From Cordia subcordata (lineage: Eukaryota; Streptophyta; Magnoliopsida; Boraginales; Cordiaceae), in the NCBI GenBank assembly GCA_028554755.1, contig JAPTOF010000005.1, positions 21,116,001 through 21,180,000 on the forward strand: DNA of 64,000 nt, read 5' to 3'. The notes beneath the pieces were generated by a model. It did not search any database and had not been told where the DNA came from. It was given only the letters and a program-made list of their open reading frames with translations. How positions within the stretch are numbered: the first letter of the stretch is position 1; every line of letters begins with the position of its first letter. The translations under genes and the position numbers were made by a program. Below are positions 11,930 through 27,200 of the stretch, piece by piece.

Positions 11930-13025
11930 GTATTAGCTACTGGTACGGCTCATAAGCTCAGCTCTCTCGCCTTGAGTAACTTTTATTCCCTCACGTGCAT
12001 GATACCAACTGTTAATACTATTTTGACTTTGTTGACTTCTTAATTCCTTCATTGAGAGTAAAAGATAATTATAAGAGAATTTTAAGAAGAAATTTAGATG
12101 GATCACAAAGAGTCCAACATATTTTATTATTTCTTAGAATTTATTTATTTAATTATACGAATAGTTTATTAGTTACAGACTTTTCTCATTATTATAATAT
12201 ATAATATTAATTAGGTTCCAATTAAACTATAGCCGCAACAACTAACAAATTGACATCAACCCAAAGTGATAGCTAATTAATATTAGAAAACCAGTGTCCT
12301 ATTCACCATAACACGTTTTCAAATGGGATTTGAACTTTGACCAACAAGAAGGGGAAAAAAAAAGAGAAGAAAAAAGGATTTGAACCACATTATTAGATTT
12401 CCACAATACACAATAACATAAGCAAGTTCCAAGGCGTTATATAGTAAAATACTTTTTCTGCTTTCCTTTTATGATAATAAAATTTATTGCACAATTATAT
12501 CTTTTAGGTAAGAGGTAAATTATGTTCGAATTAGGATTATATTATATTAAATGTTCTCTTATATTAATATGAGGAAAATTTTAATCGTTCATGTCTAAAA
12601 TGTATCATCTCAACCACTCACAAAATTCAATTTCTTAAATAAATAAATTTTTTAAAATACTTTTATTCTTCGCCAATACCCATCTTTTTTTTAAAATTTG
12701 AATTTCATAAATGACTTAAATAACATGTTCTACTTATAAATAGTTAAAATTTCTGTCATATCAATACAAGTGAGAGGATCTCAATCTATAGAGGAGCACC
12801 ACAAGCATACCGTATGACATTGATGGTCAAAATAAGATTGCAGAAATAATCTTTGTTTATGGTATATTTGATTAGTTCTTCGACGAAAATCGTGTAGAAA
12901 GGAAACAAGAGACGAAATATGACTTCAAGATGCGGATACTACGAGCATACAGCTTTTGCTTTTAGTGCACTGCTCGGAAAGAAAGGAAAAGGGGGAAGTT
13001 GTAGACACAGGTTCGTAGAGATTAA
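11870..13025. other. Intergenic DNA, (TA)n microsatellite, likely copia 5' end
   Basis: A (TA)n tract at 11885-11917 grades into (TATG)n up to about 11934. The stretch just above the gag probably contains the copia 5' LTR (a TGTTTGAGAGAG edge at 11811 is a candidate end), but no matching second LTR was found. The rest is AT-rich with no recognisable gene. Confidence 0.4.
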
Positions 13026-13262
13026 GGGCTCGTTTGGATTGATTTTTGTCAAAAATATTTTTTTAATAATTTTTAAAAAAAATAATTTTTTTGGAGAAGT
13101 TAAAAATTCTAACTTCTAAAATAAATTGTATTTGAACTTTTTCAGAATTTTAACTTTTTAAAAATCAAATCAAATAATTATTGAAAATTTAATATAACTT
13201 TTTCAAGAAAAAAAATACTTTTTACTTTAAAAAAATAAAAAAAGTCAATCAAAACAGGCCCT
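13026..13262. mobile_element. Tourist-like MITE, copy 2
   Basis: The ends are GGGCTCGTTTGGATTGATTT and ...CAATCAAAACAGGCCC. The target duplication is TAA on both sides (13023-13025 and 13263-13265). It belongs to the same family as copy 1 and has no coding capacity. Confidence 0.82.
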
Positions 13263-13805
13263 AAATCACATTAAAGGTGCAGAACAATTTGCAGTGCCCC
13301 CTCCAAAGTTTTCAAAATTGTGCAGTTCCCCTAGTAGTTTAAAGTTCAATCATTTGTGCCCAAAATTCATGCAGAGTCTCAAGTTCTTGAAGTTCATTTT
13401 CCAGGCACTCAAGTTTCATAAAATGTTTGCAAAGTCATAAGTTGACTTTTACTGACAAAAAAACACTCAAAAATGAAATACATAAGCTACTGGAAACCTC
13501 AACATTCTGAGGATAACAAGTTCAGGCATAATTATTGAAGAATTGTAGCTTACATCTTGCATGTTCATGATTTGGAGTTCTAATAATTCAAAAACAATCC
13601 ACTGAAAATGTATAAGAATAAATGCAGTGTAAGCACACTTAAATCAACAAAACTGCCTCATGTCACAAGTCAAACAATTGTGTGAATTTGATAACCCTCA
13701 AAAATCGTAAAGAAGCCAGACAAGATGGTGGAAGTCTAAAAGGTGATATAAAGCATCTGTCCAATGTATTGATCCAAAAGCCCAAGGGAAATAGTTGGGG
13801 CAATC
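13263..13805. other. 3' flank of the adenylate kinase gene
   Basis: This non-coding DNA lies downstream of the minus-strand adenylate kinase stop and probably includes its 3' UTR. No other feature is seen. Confidence 0.45.
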
Positions 13806-17452
<3,647 letters not shown>

Positions 17453-17495
17453 TCTCACCAATGTGTGTATATGTGTGCATATATGTGTGTATATC

Positions 17496-17543
<48 letters not shown>

Positions 17544-17929
17544 GCAAGTTGGTAAAAGGTTCGGTGAAGAGAGAAACAGCAGAGCAGAAAAGAAGTATTT
17601 CAGACTTCGTGTGCCGCAAGTTGGTTTAAAAAAGGTGGACTCTTTTTTTGGTCAAATTAAAAAAAGACCACAAAAACAGAAAACAAAAAACAAAAAAATG
17701 GACTCTTTTCTTACTTTTCCTGCATTGGGCTTCATCAATATTGTTGAGCCCATATAGTGACACATCCTGAGTTTAAGTCTTTGCATGTACCGTGTTGTAA
17801 ATATAATAAATGATTGATTGAATTTTTAATTAGCATGCTCGTAATAACTAAATAAGCAATCACCACCTTCGTAGACAAACCGACCGGAGACAAGGAAGCA
17901 AGACTCCGGAGATGGCTTGCGCAGGTTAA

Positions 17930-18080
17930 GGGCTCGTGAGGATTGATTTTTTAATATTTTCTTAATATGTTTTTTTTAAAAAAACTGTTATTTAGAAAAT
18001 TAAAAATTTTGGTTTTCGATAAAAGATTGCATTTGGGAATTTTGAAATCCAAGGCAAATAGTTATTGCAATATATATATA
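17930..18080. mobile_element. Truncated Tourist-like MITE, copy 5
   Basis: The left terminus GGGCTCGTGAGGATTGATTT follows TAA (17927-17929), and the interior resembles copy 2. The right terminus is absent or decayed beyond a (TA)n tract near 18070-18090. The end coordinate is approximate. Confidence 0.55.
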
Positions 18081-18207
18081 TATATATATATTTGAAACAA
18101 AAAAAATTAATCATATACTAAAATTTGTGTTTACAAAGAATAGAAAACTATATTATGTAATCAACTTTGTCTCCCAAGAACCGAAAAACAAATCCTATCT
18201 TGCCACA

Positions 18208-18373
18208 GGCCCAATAGCACAAAAAATCCAGAGAAGCCGAGAGGTGTAAATCTGGGTTTCAATGGGGAGTTTCTGATCGATCCAGTTCTCGAAACATAGG
18301 CCCAGTGAACTTCGACCCTTTGGCCCACTAATTTCCTCCCTTCGACTTAAAGTTCGTGAACATCCAAGGCCCA
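18208..18373 (+). promoter_or_regulatory. Four site II (GGCCCA) promoter elements plus a G-box
   Basis: GGCCCA stands at 18208-18213, 18299-18304, 18322-18327 and 18368-18373, with CACGTG at 18383-18388, 290-450 bp before the complex I start codon. TGGGCC/T site II elements, bound by TCP factors, are known in promoters of plant nuclear genes for respiratory-chain subunits. Their clustering here fits that pattern. Actual use is inferred. Confidence 0.6.
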
Positions 18374-18658
18374 CGATGCATCCACGTGTCCGGCCCCATC
18401 ATCACCAAAAACCAAAATAAATCACCACCATCAGATCACCCCAACTATCTCAAGCCTTAAATCTCCACCGCTCCTTCACACATCACGTGAAAAAAAGAAA
18501 AGAAAAGAAAAGAAAAGAAAAAGCCATTAAAACTTAGCTCACTTTTTCATTTTAATTATTTTCTCGCTTCTGTCTCCCCCAAATCTGTTTACACAAACAT
18601 CTCAGTTGAATCGCCGACTCCATTACAGCAAATCGTCTGCGTATCGGTTCGCGCCATC

Positions 18659-21222
18659 ATGGTACGCTAATTTATTCTTTCCCAATGCTAATTCTCCATT
18701 ATTGATTATTTTCGCAGTTAATTTTCAGTTCTTGTTACATTTGATAGATCCAGCTAAATCTCGAAACCCTAAAGTTTTAAATTTGACATCGTTGAGTTAA
18801 TTCATCAACCTTTTCTAGTTTTTCTTTCCAAATTGTTTTACTCTTTTTATATTTTTGGGTTCCGAAAGAGGTTTGGACATGCTTGATGGAAGCGGGATGA
18901 GTTATGTATATATGTGTGTGTGTGGAAAAATTTTACATTTTTAAGCTCCTTTTGGATTAAATGCTTATGTGTTATCGTATAGAATCATTGGGATTTAGTG
19001 TCGAATCAGTTAAGCTGCTTAAATGTAGTGTTCTTGTGATGGTGCATTTGGAGTGGGTGAAACAAGACAGCTGAATCAAATTGTTATGTGCCACAGCTTC
19101 CTTTGCTTTTCATATCAGAGGCTTGGAAAAATTTCACATTTTTAAGCTCCTTGTGGATCAAATCCTTATGTTATTGTATGGAATCACTTAGTTGGATTTA
19201 GTGTCTAATCAATTGAGCGGTTTACGTGTAGTGTTTTTGTGATGGTGCATTTGGAGTGGGTGAAATAAGATAGCTCAAATCAAATTGCTATGTACCACGG
19301 CATCCTTTGCTTTTCATATGCTATCTTGTTTTCAGGTTTGGTCTCTTGACACGTATTGTATATGCAACGTTGGTCTTACTTGGAGTAGCAAGAATAAAGA
19401 GTTATCGCATTTATATACTGCTTTCTGCTTAGTTCTTATTGTGATAATACTCGGGATTTTAGGTCATGCTTGAAAGAATCAATAAGCTTTCAGTCTGAAT
19501 TTCTGACCTCTCCGTTATTATACTACATTGCGTTATTAATCATTTTCTAAATCATCTATTGTCATGTAAGACGATTGAAAATTATGAAGTTTTGAAATAA
19601 TTTCTTTTTCTTGACATCTATTACACCGAGCATCATGTTCCATTGACCAGAAGTGTGACTAAAATGCAGAAAGAAAAGACTTAGAAAGCTTCCCTTTTTT
19701 TTTCTGGGAACATGGCATGATTTAAGTCTCTTATTCTGAAATTGCTTCACCATTCTTTTGATAGGCACCCTTGAAAGGCATTCTTTCCTTACAGAGGATA
19801 GCATTGGTTCAACGCTACAGTCAGAGCTTGGGGCCAGGATGTCGATTACTTAGCACACAGTCTGCAACAACTTCTACTACTCCACAACCTCCACCTCCTC
19901 CCCCACCTCCAGAGAAAACCCATTTTGGCGGGCTGAAAGATGAGGATCGTATTTTCACAAATGTGTATGGTTTGCATGATCCTTTCCTCAAAGGTGCCGT
20001 GAAACGAGGTGACTGGTACAGAACGAAGGATCTGGTACTTAAGGGCAGTGATTGGATTGTCAATGAAATCAAGAAATCAGGCCTTCGGGGGCGTGGTGGT
20101 GCTGGTTTTCCATCTGGTCTTAAATGGTCATTCATGCCAAAAACTTCTGATGGTCGCCCATCTTATCTTGTTGTGAATGCTGATGAAAGTGAACCAGGTA
20201 CCTGTAAGGATAGAGAAATAATGCGTCACGATCCTCACAAGTTACTAGAAGGTTGTCTAATTGCCGGAGTTGGAATGAGGGCTAGAGCTGCATATATTTA
20301 TATCAGGGGTGAATATGTGAACGAGCGCAAGAACCTCGAGAAGGCTCGGCAAGAAGCTTATGCAGCTGGGTTCTTGGGGAAGAATGCATGTGGATCTGGT
20401 TATGACTTTGATGTACATATCCATTTTGGTGCCGGTGCTTATATTTGTGGTGAAGAGACAGCCCTTCTGGAGAGCCTTGAGGGGAAGCAAGGGAAACCTA
20501 GGTTGAAGCCTCCTTTTCCAGCCAACGCAGGGTTGTATGGTTGTCCAACCACGGTGACAAATGTGGAAACTGTGGCTGTTTCCCCCACCATTTTAAGGCG
20601 TGGACCAGAATGGTTCGCTAGCTTTGGCAGGAAGAACAATTCTGGTACAAAACTATTTTGCATTTCAGGCCATGTGAACAAGCCTTGTACAGTGGAAGAG
20701 GAGATGAGCATACCATTGAAGGAGCTAATAGAGAGACACTGTGGTGGTGTTCGTGGTGGATGGGACAACTTACTTGCTGTTATACCTGGGGGGTCATCTG
20801 TTCCATTAATTCCAAAGCACATATGTGAGGATGTATTAATGGATTTTGATGCACTTAAGGCTGTCCAGTCAGGGTTGGGAACTGCTGCTGTAATTGTGAT
20901 GGATAAGTCAACTGATATTGTAGATGCAATTGCAAGGCTCTCATACTTCTACAAGCATGAGAGTTGTGGTCAGTGCACACCCTGCCGGGAAGGTACAGGG
21001 TGGCTTTGGATGATCATGGAAAGACTGAAAGTGGGAAATGCAAAGTTGGAGGAGATTGACATGCTTCATGAGGTGACAAAGCAGATTGAAGGACACACGA
21101 TCTGTGCATTGGGGGATGCAGCTGCTTGGCCAGTTCAGGGTCTTATCCGACATTTTAGACCAGAGCTTGAAAGAAGAATCAAGGAGCGTGCTGAAAGGGA
21201 GCTACTTGAGGCTGCTGCTTGA
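18659..21222 (+). CDS. NDUFV1: NADH dehydrogenase flavoprotein 1, complex I 51-kDa subunit
   Basis: It carries the FMN and the N3 iron-sulphur cluster that take electrons from NADH at the tip of mitochondrial complex I. The first coding exon is only the ATG (18659-18661). Intron 1 is 1,103 bp, and exon 2 (19765-21222) holds everything else. The product is 486 aa, equal to the plant family. It begins [12 protein letters not shown] (mitochondrial presequence), then a proline run ([10 protein letters not shown]). The FMN/NADH region has [16 protein letters not shown] and [13 protein letters not shown]. The cluster cysteines are C402, C405 and C408 ([12 protein letters not shown]) and C448 (HTICALGD). 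All key residues are intact. A polyadenylation signal AATAAA lies at 21845. Confidence 0.97.
18923..19322 (+). repeat. 201-bp tandem duplication in complex I intron 1
   Basis: Two successive copies (18923-19123 and 19124 to about 19322) share long identical stretches such as GATGGTGCATTTGGAGTGGG and CATTTTTAAGCTCCTT, with about 10-15 percent differences by eye. It is intronic and non-coding. Confidence 0.8.
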
Positions 21223-22229
21223 TTCCTCTATTCAGGTTGGCCCTTATACAATTCGAGATTGTATATATTTTCATTTAGAAGGACCTGATTGAGGTGCCGG
21301 TGTCACTTGTGGTGAGCAAAAGCTAGATTATGCCCTTAACTAATGTATGTTTAGACCCATGTTGTCTCATTGTTCTCTTAATCCATGATTATTTACTTGA
21401 TCACTTCTTCTAGGGTTGTTAAGCTAGCACTCAGAAAAATATGCTTTGTGAACCTATATATCTTCTGTTTTCTATCCTCTTTCCATTTGGGTTATTTTGA
21501 GGCCCCGTTGCTTGTCATATCCCTGAAAGCTATTATTTCTTTTTTTGTTCCGAAAGTAATTGATCTCTTGCCTTGTTGCAGAGGCTTATGCTTACGAAGA
21601 TTACCATAAAATAACGCTACCAAGTTCTGCATCAAGATGTGGGTGAAGAGGCATCAAGGATGCTGCTGTCCTGATGAGCGGCTTCTTTCACTTTTAAGCT
21701 TGTATCAACTTTGACCATATTGGAGATATTGTTATTTTTACTTCTTGTGTTTAAGCTGAAAAATTAGATGTTGTTTCATTTGCTAAGTACTGAAGATCAT
21801 ATCCCATGGTTTTGATAGTTCAAGGGAACTCTTCCTTTTCTGTCAATAAAATCAAACCATTCTGCGTTTTTTGGTACTTATATTTGGTCCTCTTTGATTA
21901 AGTGTATCTTGTTCACTATTTTTTTTATGGTAACCGCAAGGCAGATATTTTCTGGTAGACGAAAAGATCTGACACCCTCTCGAACTTGGGGTCTGTAGAA
22001 ATGTTAATCTCATCTGTTGCTACTTGCTAGAACTAGGACATCACTGGTGTTGGGTCTGCTTGTCTTGGATATTCCTTAGGAAATACTTGATTGCATACTT
22101 GTGCCTTCTCAAACATGATGAGCTCTGGCTACTTCTTCTGCTTCTGAGAGGAACTATTTGGAGCTCAATGATGCACAACAGGCAGATTGGTGGTGTTACA
22201 GCTCAGCATTTTGCTTGCCAGGTTTATGA
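21223..22229. other. Complex I gene 3' UTR and flank
   Basis: This holds the 3' UTR, with AATAAA at 21845-21850. A possible 3' UTR intron has a GTGAGC donor at 21311 and a TTGTTGCAG acceptor near 21581. Nothing else is recognised. Confidence 0.45.
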
Positions 22230-22492
22230 GGGCTTGTTTGGATTGGTTTTTCTTGAAAGTTTTTTTTCTTTTTTTTTTTAAGAAATTTTTGAAAAAAGTA
22301 TTTTTTTAAGAAGCTAAAAATTTCTAATTTTTGGAGATTGCTGTAATTGAATTTTTTCTCGAATTTCAACTTTCTTTAAGATTTAATCTAAATACTTATT
22401 ATAAAAAAAGAAGTGTGTGTGTGTATGTGTGTGTGTTTTTTTAAGGGAAAAAAGGCGCTTTTTTAAGAAAAAAAGCCAGTCTAAATGGCCCC
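22230..22492. mobile_element. Tourist-like MITE, copy 6
   Basis: The ends are GGGCTTGTTTGGATTGGTTT and GCCAGTCTAAATGGCCCC, flanked by TGA on both sides (22227-22229 and 22493-22495). The interior contains a (TG)n tract near 22415-22436 that other copies lack. Confidence 0.78.
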
Positions 22493-24208
22493 TGAAATGG
22501 GGGACCCTTTGGAGCGTGATGATGCAGAAACGAAACCTAACTGCCTTTAGTCCTTTCACGGTGTTCTAATGTTCTTTCACGGTGTTCTAATGTTATTAGA
22601 CTTGATCTCGCTTATAACGTTATATACAACAATGGCCACCATGTTCACCTAAGGCGACATGTAAGAAGCAAGGTTCTTCCGATGATAAAATCTTCTCAGA
22701 AGAAGGGTACTGCATTTAACCACTTTAAAATGCAGAACGTGCATATAAAACGGATCCAACCTTCAACAAGAATTTGTGGCATTGTGGGCAAGCTTTGGGT
22801 TTCTACTGAACTCAACGTGGTTAACTTCATATCTCTACGAGTGTCTGCAGCTTTTAATTCATTTAAACGCTATAATTCATTAGATTGGCCCAATTTCAGT
22901 AGGTAACAAAATTACGAGTCTTTATACACTTGATTTTACGGGCTTACAATTAATATCTATTTCGACGAAACTGAATAGTATTGTCAAATTTGCATAATCA
23001 AATTTGCTTAGCTGAGTAAGGTTTAGTTTGATTTTGTTTTATTTATACTCTTAAATTTTTTAAACCAAAATGTTTGGTTTTTATGCGTTGACGATAGGTT
23101 TATTCGATCTCATCCAATGGAATAAGGTTACTCGGGTGGCACAATTGTCCATTAGACTTACAGCTCAACTGAAATGCGTGCCATGAAGTATGACAATAAG
23201 ATTATTAAATGTGAAATTTAATGTTTTTCCTCAAACGTTATATATAACAGCTTTGACTTGCAGTTGAGTGCAAAGATATTGCCAAAGGCATCAGGCAACT
23301 ACGGTTTCGTGTCTGCACGTTCTGCTTCCTGAGGCCTTTTCTCAAAGAAAAAGGACGAGGAAAAAACCAATCAAATAGACTGACAAAACGAGAAAATTCC
23401 AATAAATGCTTCTGCATATTGGAGAAAATCATTATTCATTCTCAGCTTTTACTACGCTTCTTCATCTACCAGGTAATATAGTTCCCGTAGTTTCTTTTCT
23501 TTTCTCTCAATTCGATTTTTTTCTTTTTCCTTTTTTTTGCCTTGAAAATGCTAATGTAGTTGCAGCATAATGTTATCAGTTTATGGCTTTATGTAATGGC
23601 AATTCAAATGTTCTTTCTGGTGCTGCATCTTTATTTTCATGCACATGTTGATCAGTTGCTTGAAAAATGCCAAGTAATTGCAGCCTGCGCTGCGAGTGGT
23701 CAGCTGATGAGACATGTGATCACATATTCTGATCAGGGTCATACCCAATTATGCTAATACACGAAATAATGGTTAATCAGTGTTCATAGTTAATGCATTT
23801 TTCTGTTTTTGATTTGTTTATGACATGAAATAAATGTGTTCACAAGGACATATGCTGAAAAGATATAGTCAATGTTCGCGTTTTTCTTGTTTTTAATTTG
23901 GTAATTCTGACGTGAACTGAATGTGTTGGTGCGGAGATATGCTGAAAAGATTTCATCTATTTTATCTCGAGTTATTTCGCCCGTTCAATGTAGAAACAAT
24001 TGTATCCTTCATCTTTTTACTAGAAGAATATGAATACTTTTTGTGATTGTTTTGTCTTTGTTTATAATAATGCATGTTTTTGCTCGTTATCGTTCATTCC
24101 CAATGTCTTTTTTGTATGATTTATCAATATTCTCTGATTCCGAAATTTTTCGGTGGATTATAGATGATCGCACGTAGCAGGAAGAGGATTGTAGCTTGAG
24201 CTAAAGCG
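22493..24208. other. Intergenic DNA and 5' leader of the NT-C2 gene
   Basis: A 21-bp unit (CTTTCACGGTGTTCTAATGTT) is repeated twice at 22553-22594. The leader of the next gene probably starts near 23440 and has a 5' UTR intron from a CAG|GTAATA donor at 23471/23472 to a TATAG acceptor at 24163. A short uORF follows the acceptor. Confidence 0.5.
24164..24199 (+). promoter_or_regulatory. Upstream ORF of 11 codons before the NT-C2 start
   Basis: An ATG directly after the inferred 5' UTR intron opens a frame encoding MIARSRKRIVA and stops at 24197-24199, 9 bases before the main ATG at 24209. So short a gap would make reinitiation inefficient, so it could dampen translation. This rests on the predicted splice acceptor. 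Confidence 0.45.
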
Positions 24209-27200
24209 ATGGGTCTCGGTGGGAAGTCAAAAAAGAAAAAAGGTGTTGCGATTCAAGTTGAATACGTTGTCCAAGTACAGGAGATCAGGCCTTGGCCCCC
24301 CTCAGAGTCTCTAACATCTGTCGAATCCGTGTTGCTGCAATGGGAAAATGGGGAACAGAATTCTGGTTTTCTGACAGCGAACGTGGACGAAGACTCCATT
24401 GGATTCAACAAGTCTTTCACCCTTTTCTTGAAATTACGCCAAGGTAAAAAGGACCCTGACAAGTTTAAGAAAAATTATCTCGAGTTTTTCTTGTACGAGT
24501 CTTCTAAGGAGATGGCAGATAAAGGTCAGCTCTTGGGGACAGTAGTGATAAATTTTGCAGATTATGGAATTATACAACAGACACTCACCATTAGTTCTCC
24601 AATAAATTGTAAAAAGAGTTCTAAAGGAATGGCGCAGCCATCACTTTTTGTTAAGATACAGCCAGTTTACAAAGACGCAGCCAATTCGTCACCTTATGTC
24701 CGCATATCCATAGATACCGATGGACCGGAATCTATAGCCGATATGGAAGATGATGACTCTGAGATTGCTGGTTTCACGGATGATGATGGCTCCTCTCACT
24801 CATCCCTGACATTTGCCAATTCTGTGTTTGAGGCTGCATGGGGTTCACGGGCTCGCAATGAGAAGGTAGTTCATTTGTTTCTGCAATTCCTGTCAAGACC
24901 AATGATCCTTCTAAGATTTAGTCAAGACTAATGATCCTTCTAAGATTTAGTCAAGACTAATGATCCTTTTAAGATTTAGTCCTTTTACTTGTCACACTTG
25001 GGACTAGCTTGTCTTGCATAGTCAATTTTGCATCTTTTTTGTCCAAGACTTGTGATCCTTTTTGGTTACGGAAGGCTGTTACTAAGAGTTATGTAGAGAA
25101 ATACGTGTGAATTTTCCTGACGTGACATTCATAATGCAGAGTGAACAGGAGTCCTTGAAGGAAATTACAGGAACGGATCTTCACGAGTTTGCAGTACAAT
25201 CATTGAATGCAAGGCCTGAAGCCTTTCAACAGCCATATGGAAGTATACCACGATTAGCATCAATGAGCACATCCTCGGATATGGGAAAACCTTTGAAGAA
25301 TCAAATATTCACCAAGTTCCCCCAGAGAAGCATGACATTAGTCCTAGAAAGTAACTCCACTCCTTTGATTGGAAGTAATCTGGGCACAAATGTGCAGTCG
25401 AACCACCACCTCAATAGTTTTGAGAAGGAGAAGATGATCCATGATTTTCATGAAGAGATTGCTGATGGCAATGAGATAAAGGAGTATCAAAGTTATGAAC
25501 AGGATGAACAAACTCAACAGGGAAGCAACAAAATTAAAAGGCAGAGTACTATGAAGAGTATTAAATCCATTAGCAAAGTGCTTGGAGGAGTACAACTTAA
25601 CAATGGTCGACTGAAGCATGTGAAGTCTGTTCAGATTAAAGATTCATCTAATGTTATTGGGCTCATTGGAGGTGCTTGGAATAATGAGAAAGTGGAAAAA
25701 GAGCATATTGCTGAAAATGCCAGTTCCAATGCTAAAAATGCTGCAATAGCCGAGAAAAAAGAGCCAAAAAATGAAGTTTCTGGTGGTACCAGAGAATCGG
25801 AGTCTAGAATTGAAATGCTCGAGGAAGAATTGAGGGAAGCTGCTGCTATTGAGTTTGGCCTTTATTCTGTAGCCGCAGAGCATGGAAGTTCCATGAACAA
25901 ACTCCATGCTCCAGCTCGTCGTCTAGCTAGGCTGTACTTTCATGCTTGTACAACAAAATCCCCAGCTAAGCGGGCAAATGCTGCTAGATCTACTGCCTCT
26001 GGATTAATTGTGGTTATTAAAGCATGTGGGAATGATATAACAAGGTACATGTTCATTCTAGCATCGAGATGTTTGCAGGCATGAGAGAATTTCTATTCAG
26101 TAGTAAAACATTAATCACAAAAAGATGGAATCAGGAAGTTAGGGATGACACATTGTGCATACCACATATGAAACTGGTAAGATGGGTGCTCATGCGGATT
26201 ACAACAAAGGATATAATAGTGAACTATATCATTCTCAATACTAGTTGAGTCGGTTTTTATATGAATTTTGCTATTGGGTTGCTATCCAGGTCACCAGTTT
26301 ATGGTCCCCTATTATGTCAGCTTTTACTGGAAATATGCTGCATTTTCTGTACAGGTTGACTTTCTGGTTGTCAAATTTAATCATGTTGCGAGCAATTGTC
26401 AGCCAGGCAACTGTGGAGATGCCACATTCTGATAGAGGTATCAATGACAGCAACGGTGGTAAAGGTAGGCCTGCATCGGATAAAAGACGTTCACGTAAAA
26501 GGGATCATTTGTCTAAATTAGAGAAGAATTTGATGGAAGAATCAGATAACTGGGAGGATAAGGAACCCTTTATCACTGCTTTGGAAAAAATTGAAGCCTG
26601 GATCTTTTCTCGAATTGCAAAGTCAGTTTGGTGGCAGGTTGGATTCTTAGTTCAAGATGTGATGAACCTAATTTCAATGCAATTACGATTCTTTCCCCTT
26701 ATGTCCACTGTAAAAATATTATCATTTTATACTTGCAGATTCTTACTCCGCATATGCAGCCTCTGTCAGCAGCCAAACCTAGTAGTAAAAATAGGGGTTC
26801 AAGATCAAAGAAGAGCTCAAGTTCAAAGAAGACATCCACAAGTAGACCTCAACTGGGTGATCAAGAGCAAAGTAAGTTTTCTGTGAAACTGTGGAAGAAG
26901 GCCTTCAAGGATGCCTGCGAAAGGCTTTGTCCTGCTCGTGCTGGAGGACATGAGTGTGGTTGCTTGCCTGTGCTGGCTAAATTGGTACTTTCATTCATTA
27001 AAGTTTAATGCTCACTATGTCCTGTGCCCTACCTATAATACACCAGATTTCCCAAAAATAAAGCATTTAAACTCTTTTATCATTTCTGGATATAACATGA
27101 CATATGGACAATCTTACAGATTGACTTCTATAAGAGAAAGTAGAGAATGACCAACCAGATAATCTTAATATGTGATCTTCACTTTCTGTTGATGAAAACA

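Larger units (their letters stand above)
17453..18658. other. Divergent promoter region, adenylate kinase / complex I 51 kDa
   Basis: These 1.2 kb separate the two start codons. A (GA)n tract at 17507-17538 lies in the presumed adenylate kinase 5' UTR, reading (CT)n on its sense strand. A truncated MITE begins at 17930 (GGGCTCGTGAGGATTGATTT after TAA). An (AAAAG)n tract near 18493-18520 and a pyrimidine-rich leader precede the complex I ATG. Site II elements are listed separately. Confidence 0.6.

Noticed and set aside
21311..21589. 3' UTR intron in the complex I gene
   Set aside because: Splice-like signals exist but nothing else supports it; left as a note in the flank entry.
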